Shown here piece by piece: positions 1 to 6,827 of a stretch of 8,579 bases of DNA. The DNA comes from an uncultured Porphyromonadaceae bacterium (GTDB taxonomy: Bacteria > Bacteroidota > Bacteroidia > Bacteroidales > Muribaculaceae). Both the position numbers and the translations under genes were made by a program. Location: positions 1-8,579 of the forward strand of contig CAJMDR010000065.1 in assembly GCA_905212215.1 (NCBI GenBank), given 5' to 3'. The notes beneath the pieces were generated by a model. It made no database searches, was not told where the DNA came from, and saw only the letters and a program-made list of their open reading frames with translations. Numbering within the stretch: position 1 is the stretch's first letter; every line of letters begins with the position of its first letter.

Positions 1-1800
1 CCGAAGGCTGCTGGCAACAGTATCAGACAAAGTGGCCTCGCATGACCAATGTGGTGGAGTCCGGTTGCGGTCAGGAGTTCTCCTCAGGGGGATTCAACTT
101 CACAGTACTGTCAGATGTAAACCGCCAGCTGCGGTTGCGCGGCGGATCTCCGGCCTACAGCGGCGAAGTGATACTCCCAGGCACAGTCATGCACGAAGAC
201 AAGAGCTATGTGATAGCAGAAATAGGCTACCGTGCCTTTTACGGCTGCTCCACCCTCACATCCGTGGCAGCACCTAATTCTGTACGAGCCATAGGCCAGG
301 ATTGCTTCAAGAACTGCACAGCGCTGACAGAGGTCAATCTGAATGACTCAATCACAGTGGCAGGCAACGGCTTTTTGTACGGATGCAAATCTCTGACCTC
401 CATACATCTGCCCTCGGCACTTACATCGCTGCAAGGAACCTCGTTGCAACAATGCACGGCACTCACATCGGTTGAACTACCGGCATCACTTCAAGAACTC
501 GGGCCGTCGGCCTTGAGAGGCTGTTCCTCCCTGGTGACAGTGACCGGAGCACCCGCGCTCAAAGACATCCGCTCCGGCGCTTTCATGGACTGCGTGAAGC
601 TGAAGACATTCGCCATCCCGGCCACTGTGGACAGCATATAGAACTCAGCTTTCAGCAACTGCCAGGCGCTTGAAAATGTAACTCTACCCTATGGCATAAC
701 CAAGCTGGATACAAAGACTTTCATGAACTGCATCTCACTACGCGAGATGACAGTACCAGAATCCGTGAATTACCTCGGAGCAAGCATTTTCGACGGCTGC
801 ACAGCTCTGGAATACGTTAAACTGCCCCAGAAGCTTCTTACTTATACGCAGGGTGCAAATCAAATGTCCCGTATCGGAACAACTGTTTTCCAAAATTGCA
901 ACAATCTTCGGAAAGTCACGTTGCCCGAAAACCTCCGCTCAATTCCGAACAACATGTTTTTCCACTGCTACAAGCTTGAAAAAGTCGAGCTTCCGGAAGG
1001 AATACACACAATAGGCAATTACGCATTCTCCAACTGCTCCACCCTGACGGAAGTCAAGCTGCCCTCAACCCTCACAGGCCTCGCCCTGGGAGCTTTCCTT
1101 GAATGCTCCGGTCTGAAATCCGTCACTGTACCGCCAAGCGTGACTAAAATGGGTGCTTATGTCTTCCAGGGTTGCTCTGGAATAACAACAGCAAAACTGG
1201 AAGCAACCGTCACAGCCGTGTCGCAAAGCACATTTATAAACTGCACATCCCTGAAAGAAGTCACTCTGCCGCGCACGTGACCGAATTCAAGAACACAGTA
1301 TTTAAAAACTGCGTCTCTCTGCAGAACATAGTGCTGCCTGACAGCCTCAAAAATAGGCAAAGGCGTGTTCATGGGATGTTTCTTCACTACAGGCCATCCG
1401 TCTGCCAGAGACCATGGAGGCCATCAGCGACAGCGTGTTCAGCGGCTGCAACGCTCTGATCAAGGTGAGATGCCGCGGAATCACACCTCCTACCGTTTTG
1501 GCTACCTCTTTTGACGAATACACCTACACGCACGCAGCGCTGGCAGTACCTCCTACAGCACTGGCAAAGTATAGCGCAAATTCGGTATGGAGCAAATTCA
1601 TAACCGTTACCGGTGTAAACACCGTACTGGACGATGCAACAACCCAAATCTATGTCAGCGACGGGCGCCTCAAAGCTCCTGAAGGCACAGTAGTGTACGA
1701 CATGCGAGGTATCAGAAAGAAGAATGAATACCTTGAGCCGGGTGTCTACATCGTAGTGATGCCAGACAACACCACAGTCAAGATAGCGGTGGGAAGGTAA
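1..1800 (+). pseudogene. BspA-like leucine-rich-repeat surface protein, 3' part, disrupted
   Basis: The gene enters from outside the window: the frame is open from base 3, so the ATG at 42 is only an internal Met. It encodes LRR_5/BspA-type repeats of about 23 residues with the pattern IGxxAFxxCxxLxxVxLPxxL, typical of cell-surface proteins of Bacteroidales that bind host or matrix proteins. A closing module (GCWQQYQTKW, about 6-35) ends one LRR block, and a second block follows to about 1620, closed by a similar VPPTALAKY...W..F module. The last 50 codons (from about 1645) resemble a type IX secretion sorting domain: VVYDMRG, then LEPGVYIV, then VKIAVGR. The reading frame is broken by TAG at 639-641 and by frameshifts near 1273, 1349-1353 and 1378-1380. 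LRR similarity continues across all four lesions, which shows one original gene. Real decay is likeliest. The indels lie at short homopolymers, so sequencing error is possible for those three. Confidence 0.85.
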
Positions 1801-1820
1801 AACACACTGTTAATAATCAA

Positions 1821-1860
1821 TAATAATCCGGCAAAGGTTTGCAGCTTTGCCGGATTATTA
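1821..1860 (+). terminator. Hairpin terminator after the LRR gene
   Basis: A perfect 16-bp stem pairs 1821-1836 with 1845-1860 around an 8-base loop, and two further A-T pairs can extend it. The lower right arm is AT-rich (GGATTATTATTAA), as expected of an intrinsic terminator, although there is no pure T run. It begins 20 bases after the LRR stop codon. The stem is nearly symmetrical, so it could also stop transcription from the opposite strand. Confidence 0.75.
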
Positions 1861-1869
1861 TTAACTTTG
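1838..1869 (+). promoter_or_regulatory. Probable ssrA promoter (Bacteroides type)
   Basis: TAACTTTG at 1862-1869 matches the Bacteroidetes primary sigma -7 box TAnnTTTG exactly. TTTG at 1838-1841 lies 20 bases upstream, the usual spacing for the -33 element. Transcription would begin near 1875, giving a leader of about 40 bases that RNase P would remove to make the mature tmRNA 5' end. The -33 element sits in the loop of the preceding terminator hairpin. Confidence 0.6.
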
Positions 1870-1915
1870 CATATGAATAGCACTGAGTCATAGCTCAGAT
1901 ACTCATTCAGAGACT

Positions 1916-2316
1916 GGGGATGACTGGTTTTGACAGCGTGTAGAAGCGGCAAGCAAGCATGCAGAGCGCCGGTGTTGACGCTCTTTAATATCTCGACATC
2001 GACCTATAACTGGCGAAAATAACAACTACGCTCTCGCTGCTTGATCTGAAGCATAGTAAGATCGCTTAATCCGCGCCCAAGGAGGCGTGGACGAGACATT
2101 GCCCGATTGCCCCGTTGCGAGGCGTTTCGATAAGGCAGTGCTAAGAAAATCGCAAATAGGGAAACGGAAGCTCCGGCCGTTACCCGAAAGTCAGGAGATA
2201 AGCTGCAGGTTGGTAGCCACGAGCCTGCCTGCAGTCGAAAACCAAGTCGACGGCTAAGCATGTAGAAACCTTGTTGAGTCCGCGTTTGGACGAGGGTTCG
2301 ACTCCCTCCATCTCCA
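1916..2316 (+). ncRNA. ssrA: Transfer-messenger RNA (tmRNA)
   Basis: tmRNA rescues stalled ribosomes with SmpB: it acts as an alanine tRNA, then as a short mRNA adding a degradation tag. The 5' end GGGGATGACTGGTTTTGAC is diagnostic. The acceptor stem pairs 1916-1922 (GGGGATG) with 2309-2315 (CATCTCC) with one G-U, and the T arm is GAGGG-TTCGACT-CCCTC at 2292-2308. The discriminator is A2316. CCA is not encoded (CTT follows), so it must be added after transcription. The tag frame at 2012-2044 reads GENNYALAA then TGA, starting at the resume codon GGC. The ALAA end is the usual protease signal. The length of 401 bases is normal. Short ORFs called in either strand here are spurious. Confidence 0.97.
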
Positions 2317-2317
2317 C
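2292..2317 (+). other. Candidate attachment site (ssrA 3' end)
   Basis: The T arm and acceptor end of ssrA are a known target for tyrosine-recombinase elements, and an integrase gene lies just downstream pointing away from ssrA. The gene's 3' end is intact here, as expected when the element carries a copy of the target end. The second copy, which would define the exact core, lies outside the window. The placement is therefore inference from context. Confidence 0.5.
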
Positions 2318-2363
2318 TTGGCATTTCGGACGGATTCCGGCCAACAAAAGTCTAAACAAGACT

Positions 2364-2398
2364 AAACCGCACAATATCAACTTATTGTGCGGTTTTTT
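2364..2398 (+). terminator. Intrinsic terminator downstream of ssrA
   Basis: A 13-bp stem (2364-2376 with 2383-2395, core CCGCACAATA/TATTGTGCGG) closes a 6-base loop and runs into six T residues at 2393-2398. It lies 48 bases beyond the tmRNA end and should end the ssrA transcript. If the element joins at the end of ssrA, this terminator belongs to the element side of the junction. Confidence 0.85.
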
Positions 2399-2473
2399 AG
2401 TACCTAAAAATGACGACTCAGGACCGTCATCGGACAGAAAAAAGACTGAACAAGACAGCCATTGGTTGCAAAT

Positions 2474-2550
2474 CTGCTACACAAAAATCAAGAGATGCCA
2501 AATGTAGCAGTTGTGTAGCAGTAAGTGCCGTAACTATGTTTTGTGCAGCA
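2474..2550 (+). repeat. Repeat family A, TGTAGCAG motifs between ssrA and int
   Basis: CTGCTACACAA at 2474-2484 is a perfect inverted copy of TTGTGTAGCAG at 2511-2521. TGTAGCAGT occurs twice in direct orientation, at 2503-2511 and 2514-2522, exactly 11 bases apart, so on the same face of the helix. A one-mismatch relative, TTGTGCAGCA, follows at 2541-2550. The spacing suggests paired protein-binding sites, such as arm-type integrase or excisionase sites, but no binding is shown. A stem-loop in RNA is the alternative reading. Confidence 0.6.
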
Positions 2551-2584
2551 CTTTACGAAACCGCAACTCTGACATAAGTCGGAA

Positions 2585-2731
2585 AATAGCGGTCAAAATC
2601 GGACATCTTATGGGACACAAATAATGAAGCCCGGTGGCATAGTCCAAAGCTTACATTTGATACCTAATTTTCTATTCTCATGCACTCCGTTAGAATACGC
2701 CGGACACCATGTCCGCTATTCGTCCGCTATT
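2585..2731 (+). repeat. Repeat family B, CCGCTATT motifs plus a palindrome
   Basis: GTCCGCTATT occurs twice at 2711-2720 and 2722-2731, 11 bases apart, and its inverted core AATAGCGG lies at 2585-2592. The first direct copy overlaps the palindrome CGGACA-CCA-TGTCCG at 2701-2715. Single CGGACA copies also occur at 2431-2436 and 2600-2605. The layout of one inverted copy followed by two direct copies with an 11-base period repeats that of the TGTAGCAG family upstream. The site lies 100 bases before the integrase start and could be an operator or an arm-type site. Confidence 0.55.
2652..2659 (+). promoter_or_regulatory. Possible int promoter -7 box
   Basis: TACATTTG matches the Bacteroidetes -7 consensus TAnnTTTG exactly. 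No good TTTG is found at the -33 distance, so the call is weak. If real, the int leader would be about 165 bases long and would contain the palindrome and the GTCCGCTATT direct repeats, which would suit autoregulation. Confidence 0.3.
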
Positions 2732-2830
2732 GGCCGAGGTGAGTCTAAGCAAAATTAAGTTTAACTCGTTATGAATTTTGCAAGGGGGTAAAAACCCTGC
2801 GCAATCATAACCACCAAATCCAAATGTAAG

Positions 2831-4048
2831 ATGAAACAGAGCACATTTAAGATTCTGTTCTATCTCCGAAGCAATCATGTCAACAAGGATGGTACATCCG
2901 CCATCATCGTGCGCGTGTCTATTGACGGAGAAAGACAGGACTGGAGCACAAAATTGGTTTGCGAGCCAGAAAGATGGGACGGAAAAGCCGGTAAAGCCAC
3001 CGGTCGTTCATCCAAGTCTTTTGAGATCAACAACCATCTTCAGGATATTCAGACTATTCTGACCAATCATTTCTATGACATACAACGTCGTCACGGCTAC
3101 GTTACTGTAGAAATGGTGCGCAACGCCTACATGGGCATCACACAGAGGGAGGAATCGCTCCTGAAACTCTATGAGCAACACTTGGAGGACACCAAGAAGC
3201 TCGTCGGCCTCAGCAAAGCCGACCCCACCTACCGCAAATACGAAAGAATGTATCGCCGCGTGGTGGAGTTCATGAAGAAGAAGTACAACATCACGGACAT
3301 ACCTCTCCGTGAAATCAGATACCAGTTCATCGTGGATCTTGAGTTCTTCCTCCGTACCGAGTACAAATACTCGCAGAACACCACCTACAAGTGCATGAAG
3401 TTCTTCAAGCAGGTAATCAACAAAGCCATCCGCGCCGGACTGATAACCGTTGACCCCTTCAACGGCTACAAAATCTCCATCGAGCGCGTTGACCGTGGCT
3501 ATCTTACCGAAGACGAGCTTTGCAAGATGATGCAGAAGGAGTTCGCCTCCAAGCGATTGGAACAGGTACGCGACATCTTCATCTTCGCCTGCTTCACCGG
3601 GCTGGCATATATCGACCTCGCCCACCTCCGTGTCGATAACATCCAGAAGATGTTCGACGGTCGCCTGTGGATAGTCACCCACCGCCAGAAGACCAACACT
3701 AAGGTAATGGTGCCGCTGCTACCGCCAGCCCTGAAAATCCTCAACAAATATGAAGGCTGCTACACCGACGGCCAGCTCATGCCGATAATCACCAATCAGA
3801 AGTTGAACTGCTATCTGAAGGAGATAGCCGACATCTGCGGCATCGAGAAGAACCTGACGTTCCATCTCGCCCGGCACACCTTCGCCACTACCATGACCCT
3901 CGGCCGTGGAGTGCCCATCGAGTCGGTATCAAAGATGCTCGGCCACACAAATATCCAGACCACACAGATCTACGCGAGAATTACCGCCGATAAAATCGGA
4001 AAGGATATGGACATCCTTTCCAGGAACCTCGGCAACCTCGATTTTTAA
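2831..4048 (+). CDS. int: Tyrosine recombinase (integrase) of a conjugative-transposon type
   Basis: A 405-residue site-specific recombinase that would integrate and excise the element. The N-terminal arm-binding region (about 1-100) has the Bacteroides form, with FYLRSN near the start and ERWD at 47-50. A SAM-like core-binding domain follows (about 105-205), and the catalytic domain spans about 222-395. Catalytic residues visible are K287, H345-xx-R348, H372 in the GHTNIQTTQIY motif, and nucleophile Y381. The first catalytic arginine is absent: the motif reads CFTGLAYIDL with Ala259. This is also seen in Bacteroides integrases of the IntDOT class, where that position is serine, so it need not mean inactivity. 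The length is usual for the family. The gene points away from ssrA. The start was chosen at the first Met that gives the normal N-terminus; no Shine-Dalgarno is obvious, as is common in Bacteroidales. Confidence 0.93.
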   Translation: MKQSTFKILFYLRSNHVNKDGTSAIIVRVSIDGERQDWSTKLVCEPERWDGKAGKATGRSSKSFEINNHLQDIQTILTNHFYDIQRRHGYVTVEMVRNAYMGITQREESLLKLYEQHLEDTKKLVGLSKADPTYRKYERMYRRVVEFMKKKYNITDIPLREIRYQFIVDLEFFLRTEYKYSQNTTYKCMKFFKQVINKAIRAGLITVDPFNGYKISIERVDRGYLTEDELCKMMQKEFASKRLEQVRDIFIFACFTGLAYIDLAHLRVDNIQKMFDGRLWIVTHRQKTNTKVMVPLLPPALKILNKYEGCYTDGQLMPIITNQKLNCYLKEIADICGIEKNLTFHLARHTFATTMTLGRGVPIESVSKMLGHTNIQTTQIYARITADKIGKDMDILSRNLGNLDF

Positions 4049-4074
4049 GCTGAACATTCCATAAGCCTCCTGTG

Positions 4075-4104
4075 AGTGCCGTTCGGGAATGTCCGGACGG
4101 CACT
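4075..4104 (+). terminator. Hairpin after int, possible terminator
   Basis: A 12-bp stem pairs 4075-4086 with 4093-4104 (AGTGCCGTTCGG with CCGGACGGCACT, one G-U) around a 6-base loop, 26 bases after the int stop codon. There is no T run directly after it, so it may act as a weak or Rho-assisted terminator, or protect the int mRNA 3' end. It separates int from the following operon. Confidence 0.5.
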
Positions 4105-4299
4105 AGCTGTGCCTTGACGTGAGATTTTCAAAATAATTTTCCACAAATTTCTACTTTAACATTCATTAAGAGTATTTGCGTAAATCACTGTTATTCAATA
4201 GTGAGTGATTGAGAATTCTGGAAAATCGAGCGTTATTTATCCTACACTTATCCCAACTCTATCCCGGAGTTATCATAGATGCACCTCCTTTTCCCGAAG

Positions 4300-4307
4300 T
4301 AACTTTG
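4300..4307 (+). promoter_or_regulatory. Promoter -7 box for the HTH/DUF3945/topoisomerase operon
   Basis: TAACTTTG is an exact TAnnTTTG match, identical to the box before ssrA. A -33 TTTG is not evident. Initiation would fall near 4312-4315, leaving about 35 bases of leader before the ATG at 4349. A start of the next gene at the upstream GTG (4205) would place this box inside the coding region, which favours the ATG at 4349. Confidence 0.55.
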
Positions 4308-4348
4308 CATCACAAAACAACCACCAAACCCACGTAAAAAAATCGAAC

Positions 4349-4741
4349 ATGGACAATGAAATTACAAATCAACCCGTAGCGGAGCAGCCTAACTTGGTTC
4401 AGGAATTTCAGGCACTTCAAGGTAAGATAGACCGCATTGAGCGGTATATCATAGCTCAGGAGACCAAACTCCAGAAAGCCGAGGAATTCGGCTTCATCAA
4501 TAAGAAACTCCCCTACGAACCCAAAGTGAGCAAATATGAGGCCGCAGAAATATTATGCGTGTCGCCTCGTCAGCTCCAAAGAATCCGGGTCAGAATGAAA
4601 CTCAAGTGGCGCAAGGTCGGCAAAGAGACTCACTATCTCTTGAAAGAGCTTGTAGAAGCCATCGAGCGAACCCAGTGCAACTGGAATCCTACCGCTTACG
4701 AGAAAGCAATGAAACGTGTAACCCGATTACCCCGATATTGA
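4349..4741 (+). CDS. Small helix-turn-helix protein, putative excisionase/regulator (first of two)
   Basis: A basic 130-residue protein. Residues 15-45 form a probable coiled coil (LVQEFQALQGKIDRIERYI). Residues 58-80 (KVSKYEAAEILCVSPRQLQ) form a helix-turn-helix of the excisionase/MerR-like type, followed by a wing-like segment WRKVGKETHYL and a helix to about 107. It resembles in size and position the first small excision protein (Xis2c-like) of CTnDOT-type elements, which bends attachment-site DNA to direct the integrase towards excision. That function is inferred. The frame is open to a GTG at 4205, but ATG 4349 is preferred because a promoter box lies between them. The next gene starts one base after this stop, which suggests translational coupling. 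A transcriptional regulator is the alternative. Confidence 0.8.
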   Translation: MDNEITNQPVAEQPNLVQEFQALQGKIDRIERYIIAQETKLQKAEEFGFINKKLPYEPKVSKYEAAEILCVSPRQLQRIRVRMKLKWRKVGKETHYLLKELVEAIERTQCNWNPTAYEKAMKRVTRLPRY

Positions 4742-4742
4742 C

Positions 4743-5075
4743 ATGACAGTATTAGAGAAAAGAGCAATACTCTCTGATTTCAGAGCCGTAATCGATGAGC
4801 TTCGTGCGGAAATCAAATGTGAAATCAGACGCGAAATCAAAGAGGCGAGCAAAGAGATCTATGCCGTCCTGACAAATCAGGGTATCATCGAGCCGGAAGA
4901 AAGAGTTCTGACCAAGGCACAGCTCATGGAAATGTATAATGTAGGAAAAACCAAAATAGAATCCATGATGGCTGACGGCACACTGCCATTTATCAAATCC
5001 GGTGACAGCCGCCAGTCCCGCGTGACTTTCCGTTGGGCAGATGCCAGAATAGCATTTGAAACTACAAGAAGATAA
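4743..5075 (+). CDS. Small helix-turn-helix protein, putative excisionase/regulator (second of two)
   Basis: A 110-residue protein with a long, charged N-terminal helix (about 5-45, alternating acidic and basic residues such as ELRAEIKCEIRREIKEA). A helix-turn-helix follows at about 56-75 (LTKAQLMEMYNVGKTKIESM), then DGTLPFIKSG and RVTFRWADARIAFE, the shape of HTH_17/excisionase-like DNA-binding domains. It starts one base after the preceding HTH gene and is surely in its operon. The arrangement of two such genes recalls xis2c-xis2d of CTnDOT; this one would be the Xis2d-like member. The role in excision or in regulating transfer genes is inference. Confidence 0.8.
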   Translation: MTVLEKRAILSDFRAVIDELRAEIKCEIRREIKEASKEIYAVLTNQGIIEPEERVLTKAQLMEMYNVGKTKIESMMADGTLPFIKSGDSRQSRVTFRWADARIAFETTRR

Positions 5076-5154
5076 AAACCATACCACCATACACCAATAA
5101 TTAACGTGCCTATTATCGGGCACAAGTTTCCAACCCCAAAAACTTCTAATTTAT

Positions 5155-6699
5155 ATGGCACAAGAGCTGAATCAAGAAGAAGTCCTTATCGCCCGCAACA
5201 ACGAGACCGGGCAGGTAGGCGCAGTGACCGGACTCAACGAGGACGGCACACCCAAAATGACCGATGTAAAGTCGGCGAAACTCTCTGACCTCGTAAAATT
5301 CCAGAAGGGTCAGAATCCCATCGAGGCATTCCTGTCGAACTTTGTCCGTCAGTGCCAGAACCCAACGACCTTCGGATTCTTCCGCGTTCCCGCTGACCGC
5401 TACGACACGGTAGGCACCGTAATCGGTGACTTCGCCAAAGACCCCGAAGCAAATGCAGAGATGCTCAAAAACAACAAAGTAGAGCTTCCGCAGGTAACGC
5501 TGACGGAAGAGAACAAGGTCGAGCAACCCATGCAGCCCAAGCATACGGAATCCCTGGCCGAACCGCCTGAACAGACAGCAAACGAGGCTCAAACGCAGAC
5601 AACCGTGTCGCAGGAACCCAAGTGGCAGGCTATCGACCAGTCGAAAATCGACTGGGATACGCTCAAAGAGAAATGGGGCATCGACAAGGAGGCGCTCGAA
5701 GCCTCCGGCGACCTTAGGGAAATGCTTTACAACCGGAAGTCCAGGCTGGTGAATGTCACCCCGACCTTCGGAGGCGAGAAATTCAACATCGAGGCACGCC
5801 TCTCCTTCCGCACTGATCCCGACGGCAGCGTCAAGCTTGTCCCTCACTTCATCCAGAGTGAACAGAAGCTCGACCAGTTCATGGGATACAAGTTCGACAA
5901 AATCGATCAGGCGAATCTCAAAGAGAACGGCAACCTCGGTCGAATCGTGGAACTGACCGACCCTGCCACCGGAGAGAAAGTTCCGTCGCTCATCAGCCGT
6001 GACCGCTACACCAACGAGCTGCTGGCAATTCCGGCAAAGGATGTCAGGATCCGTGACACTTTTGGCCAGACGAAGCTGACCATGCCGGAGATCATGACCC
6101 TGAAGAAAGGTCTTCCTCTGCCTCCCAAGGAGGTGGTATGCCGCGACGGGAAGACCCGCACGGGAATACTCCAGTACAATGTTGACAGAAAGGCAGTCGA
6201 ATTTGTCCCCAACGGCAGACACTGGTATGAGAAGGTCGAGCAGGCGAAGCGTGCCGCCGAAGCAAAGAAAGAAGGAAAAGGCGAAGCCGTTTCGACCCAG
6301 ACTGCGGAAAAGAAGGCTGAGAGAAAGCCCAACTGGACACTCAAAGACGGCAGCATCAAGCCTCTGGGACAATGGAACAAGATTCCGCTCACCGAACAGC
6401 AGAAAGAAGACTACGCCAACGGACGTGTCGCCAAGCTCGACAACATGGTCGATGAGAAAGGCCAGCCCTGCACCGTCTATCTGTACTTCGACAAGGAGAA
6501 GCAGCGTCCGGTGACATCGCTCAATGACCCGCGCGTCAAGGTCGACGACGAATCCCGCACCCAGAAGGCTGTGAACAACGACGGACTCACCAACGAGGCG
6601 ACGAAGAACATCACCGATCCTCTGACCAAGGGACAGACCCAGCCGAAGGACGAAGCCCAGCAGAAACAACAGCGCAAACCGAAAGGTCCGAAACTCTGA
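5155..6699 (+). CDS. DUF4099/DUF3945-type protein of conjugative elements
   Basis: A hydrophilic 514-residue protein without signal peptide or membrane segment, so probably cytoplasmic. An N-terminal region (1-112) is followed by an E/Q/P-rich linker (113-156). Residues 163-235 (WGIDKEALEASGDL, then LVNVTPTFGG, ARLSFRTDPDG) look like DUF4099. Residues 242-352 (GNLGRIVELTDPATGEKVP, then ISRDRYTNELLAI) look like DUF3945. A second, shorter copy of the DUF3945 end occurs at 404-455 (IPLTEQQKEDYANGR, then GQPCTVYLYFDKEKQ). The tail (470-514) is rich in K, Q and P and probably disordered. Such proteins are carried by Bacteroides conjugative elements next to topoisomerase III genes. Their biochemical role is not known. 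It corresponds in position to orf3 of the CTnDOT excision operon. A large ORF on the opposite strand here is a shadow. The 79-base gap after the HTH gene has no promoter box that I can see. Confidence 0.85.
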   Translation: MAQELNQEEVLIARNNETGQVGAVTGLNEDGTPKMTDVKSAKLSDLVKFQKGQNPIEAFLSNFVRQCQNPTTFGFFRVPADRYDTVGTVIGDFAKDPEANAEMLKNNKVELPQVTLTEENKVEQPMQPKHTESLAEPPEQTANEAQTQTTVSQEPKWQAIDQSKIDWDTLKEKWGIDKEALEASGDLREMLYNRKSRLVNVTPTFGGEKFNIEARLSFRTDPDGSVKLVPHFIQSEQKLDQFMGYKFDKIDQANLKENGNLGRIVELTDPATGEKVPSLISRDRYTNELLAIPAKDVRIRDTFGQTKLTMPEIMTLKKGLPLPPKEVVCRDGKTRTGILQYNVDRKAVEFVPNGRHWYEKVEQAKRAAEAKKEGKGEAVSTQTAEKKAERKPNWTLKDGSIKPLGQWNKIPLTEQQKEDYANGRVAKLDNMVDEKGQPCTVYLYFDKEKQRPVTSLNDPRVKVDDESRTQKAVNNDGLTNEATKNITDPLTKGQTQPKDEAQQKQQRKPKGPKL

Positions 6700-6740
6700 T
6701 TCCCATAGCAGAGTATAAACCCCAACCACTGAACCCACGC

Positions 6741-6787
6741 AGATGAAACGCCGAGGGAGGGTCCGGAACCTCCCGAAGCTTTCGTCT
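6741..6787 (+). promoter_or_regulatory. Structured leader hairpin before the topoisomerase-like gene
   Basis: An outer 8-bp stem pairs AGATGAAA (6741-6748) with TTTCGTCT (6780-6787, one G-U), and an inner 6-bp stem pairs GGGAGG (6755-6760) with CCTCCC (6769-6774). A short internal loop with two further G-C pairs (6750-6751 with 6778-6779) joins them. It lacks a T run, so it is not a typical terminator. It may control translation or mRNA stability of the next gene. Confidence 0.5.
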
Positions 6788-6814
6788 CAAAAATCCCGAT
6801 ACACTAACAAATAA
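6743..6814 (+). other. Candidate 23-codon leader reading frame
   Basis: ATG at 6743 opens a 23-residue, strongly basic reading frame (MKRRGRVRNLPKLSSQK...) ending in TAA at 6812-6814, 13 bases before the next gene's ATG. It runs through the whole hairpin, so ribosomes translating it would melt that structure. This is the shape of a leader-peptide control or translational coupling. It may equally be chance; nothing but position supports it. Confidence 0.25.
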
Positions 6815-6827
6815 GAACATTTCAAAT

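Noticed and set aside
639..641. TAG read as a sense codon (stop-codon reassignment)
   Set aside because: The other genes end normally, and three separate frameshifts in the same gene are better explained by decay or sequence error.
2004..2507. Short ORFs on both strands over the ssrA 3' region
   Set aside because: They overlap the structured tmRNA and its terminator, and the proteins have no recognisable features.
2474..2731. CRISPR-like array
   Set aside because: Repeats are 8-11 bases long, occur in both orientations and have no regular spacers or cas genes. Protein-binding sites are more likely.
3008..3682. 224-codon minus-strand open frame inside int
   Set aside because: It is a shadow of the integrase, whose catalytic motifs are clear on the + strand.
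4205..4348. N-terminal extension of the first HTH protein from a GTG start
   Set aside because: The extension has no conserved look and contains an exact TAnnTTTG promoter box. The ATG at 4349 gives a compact protein with a coiled coil and an HTH.
5106..5123. Small hairpin GTGCC/GGCAC before the DUF3945-type gene
   Set aside because: With only 5 bp, an 8-base loop and no T run, it is too weak to call a terminator or regulator.
5146..6738. 530-codon open frame on the minus strand
   Set aside because: It lies opposite the DUF3945-type gene, and its length follows from the codon pattern of that gene. The + strand product has recognisable domains and this one has none.
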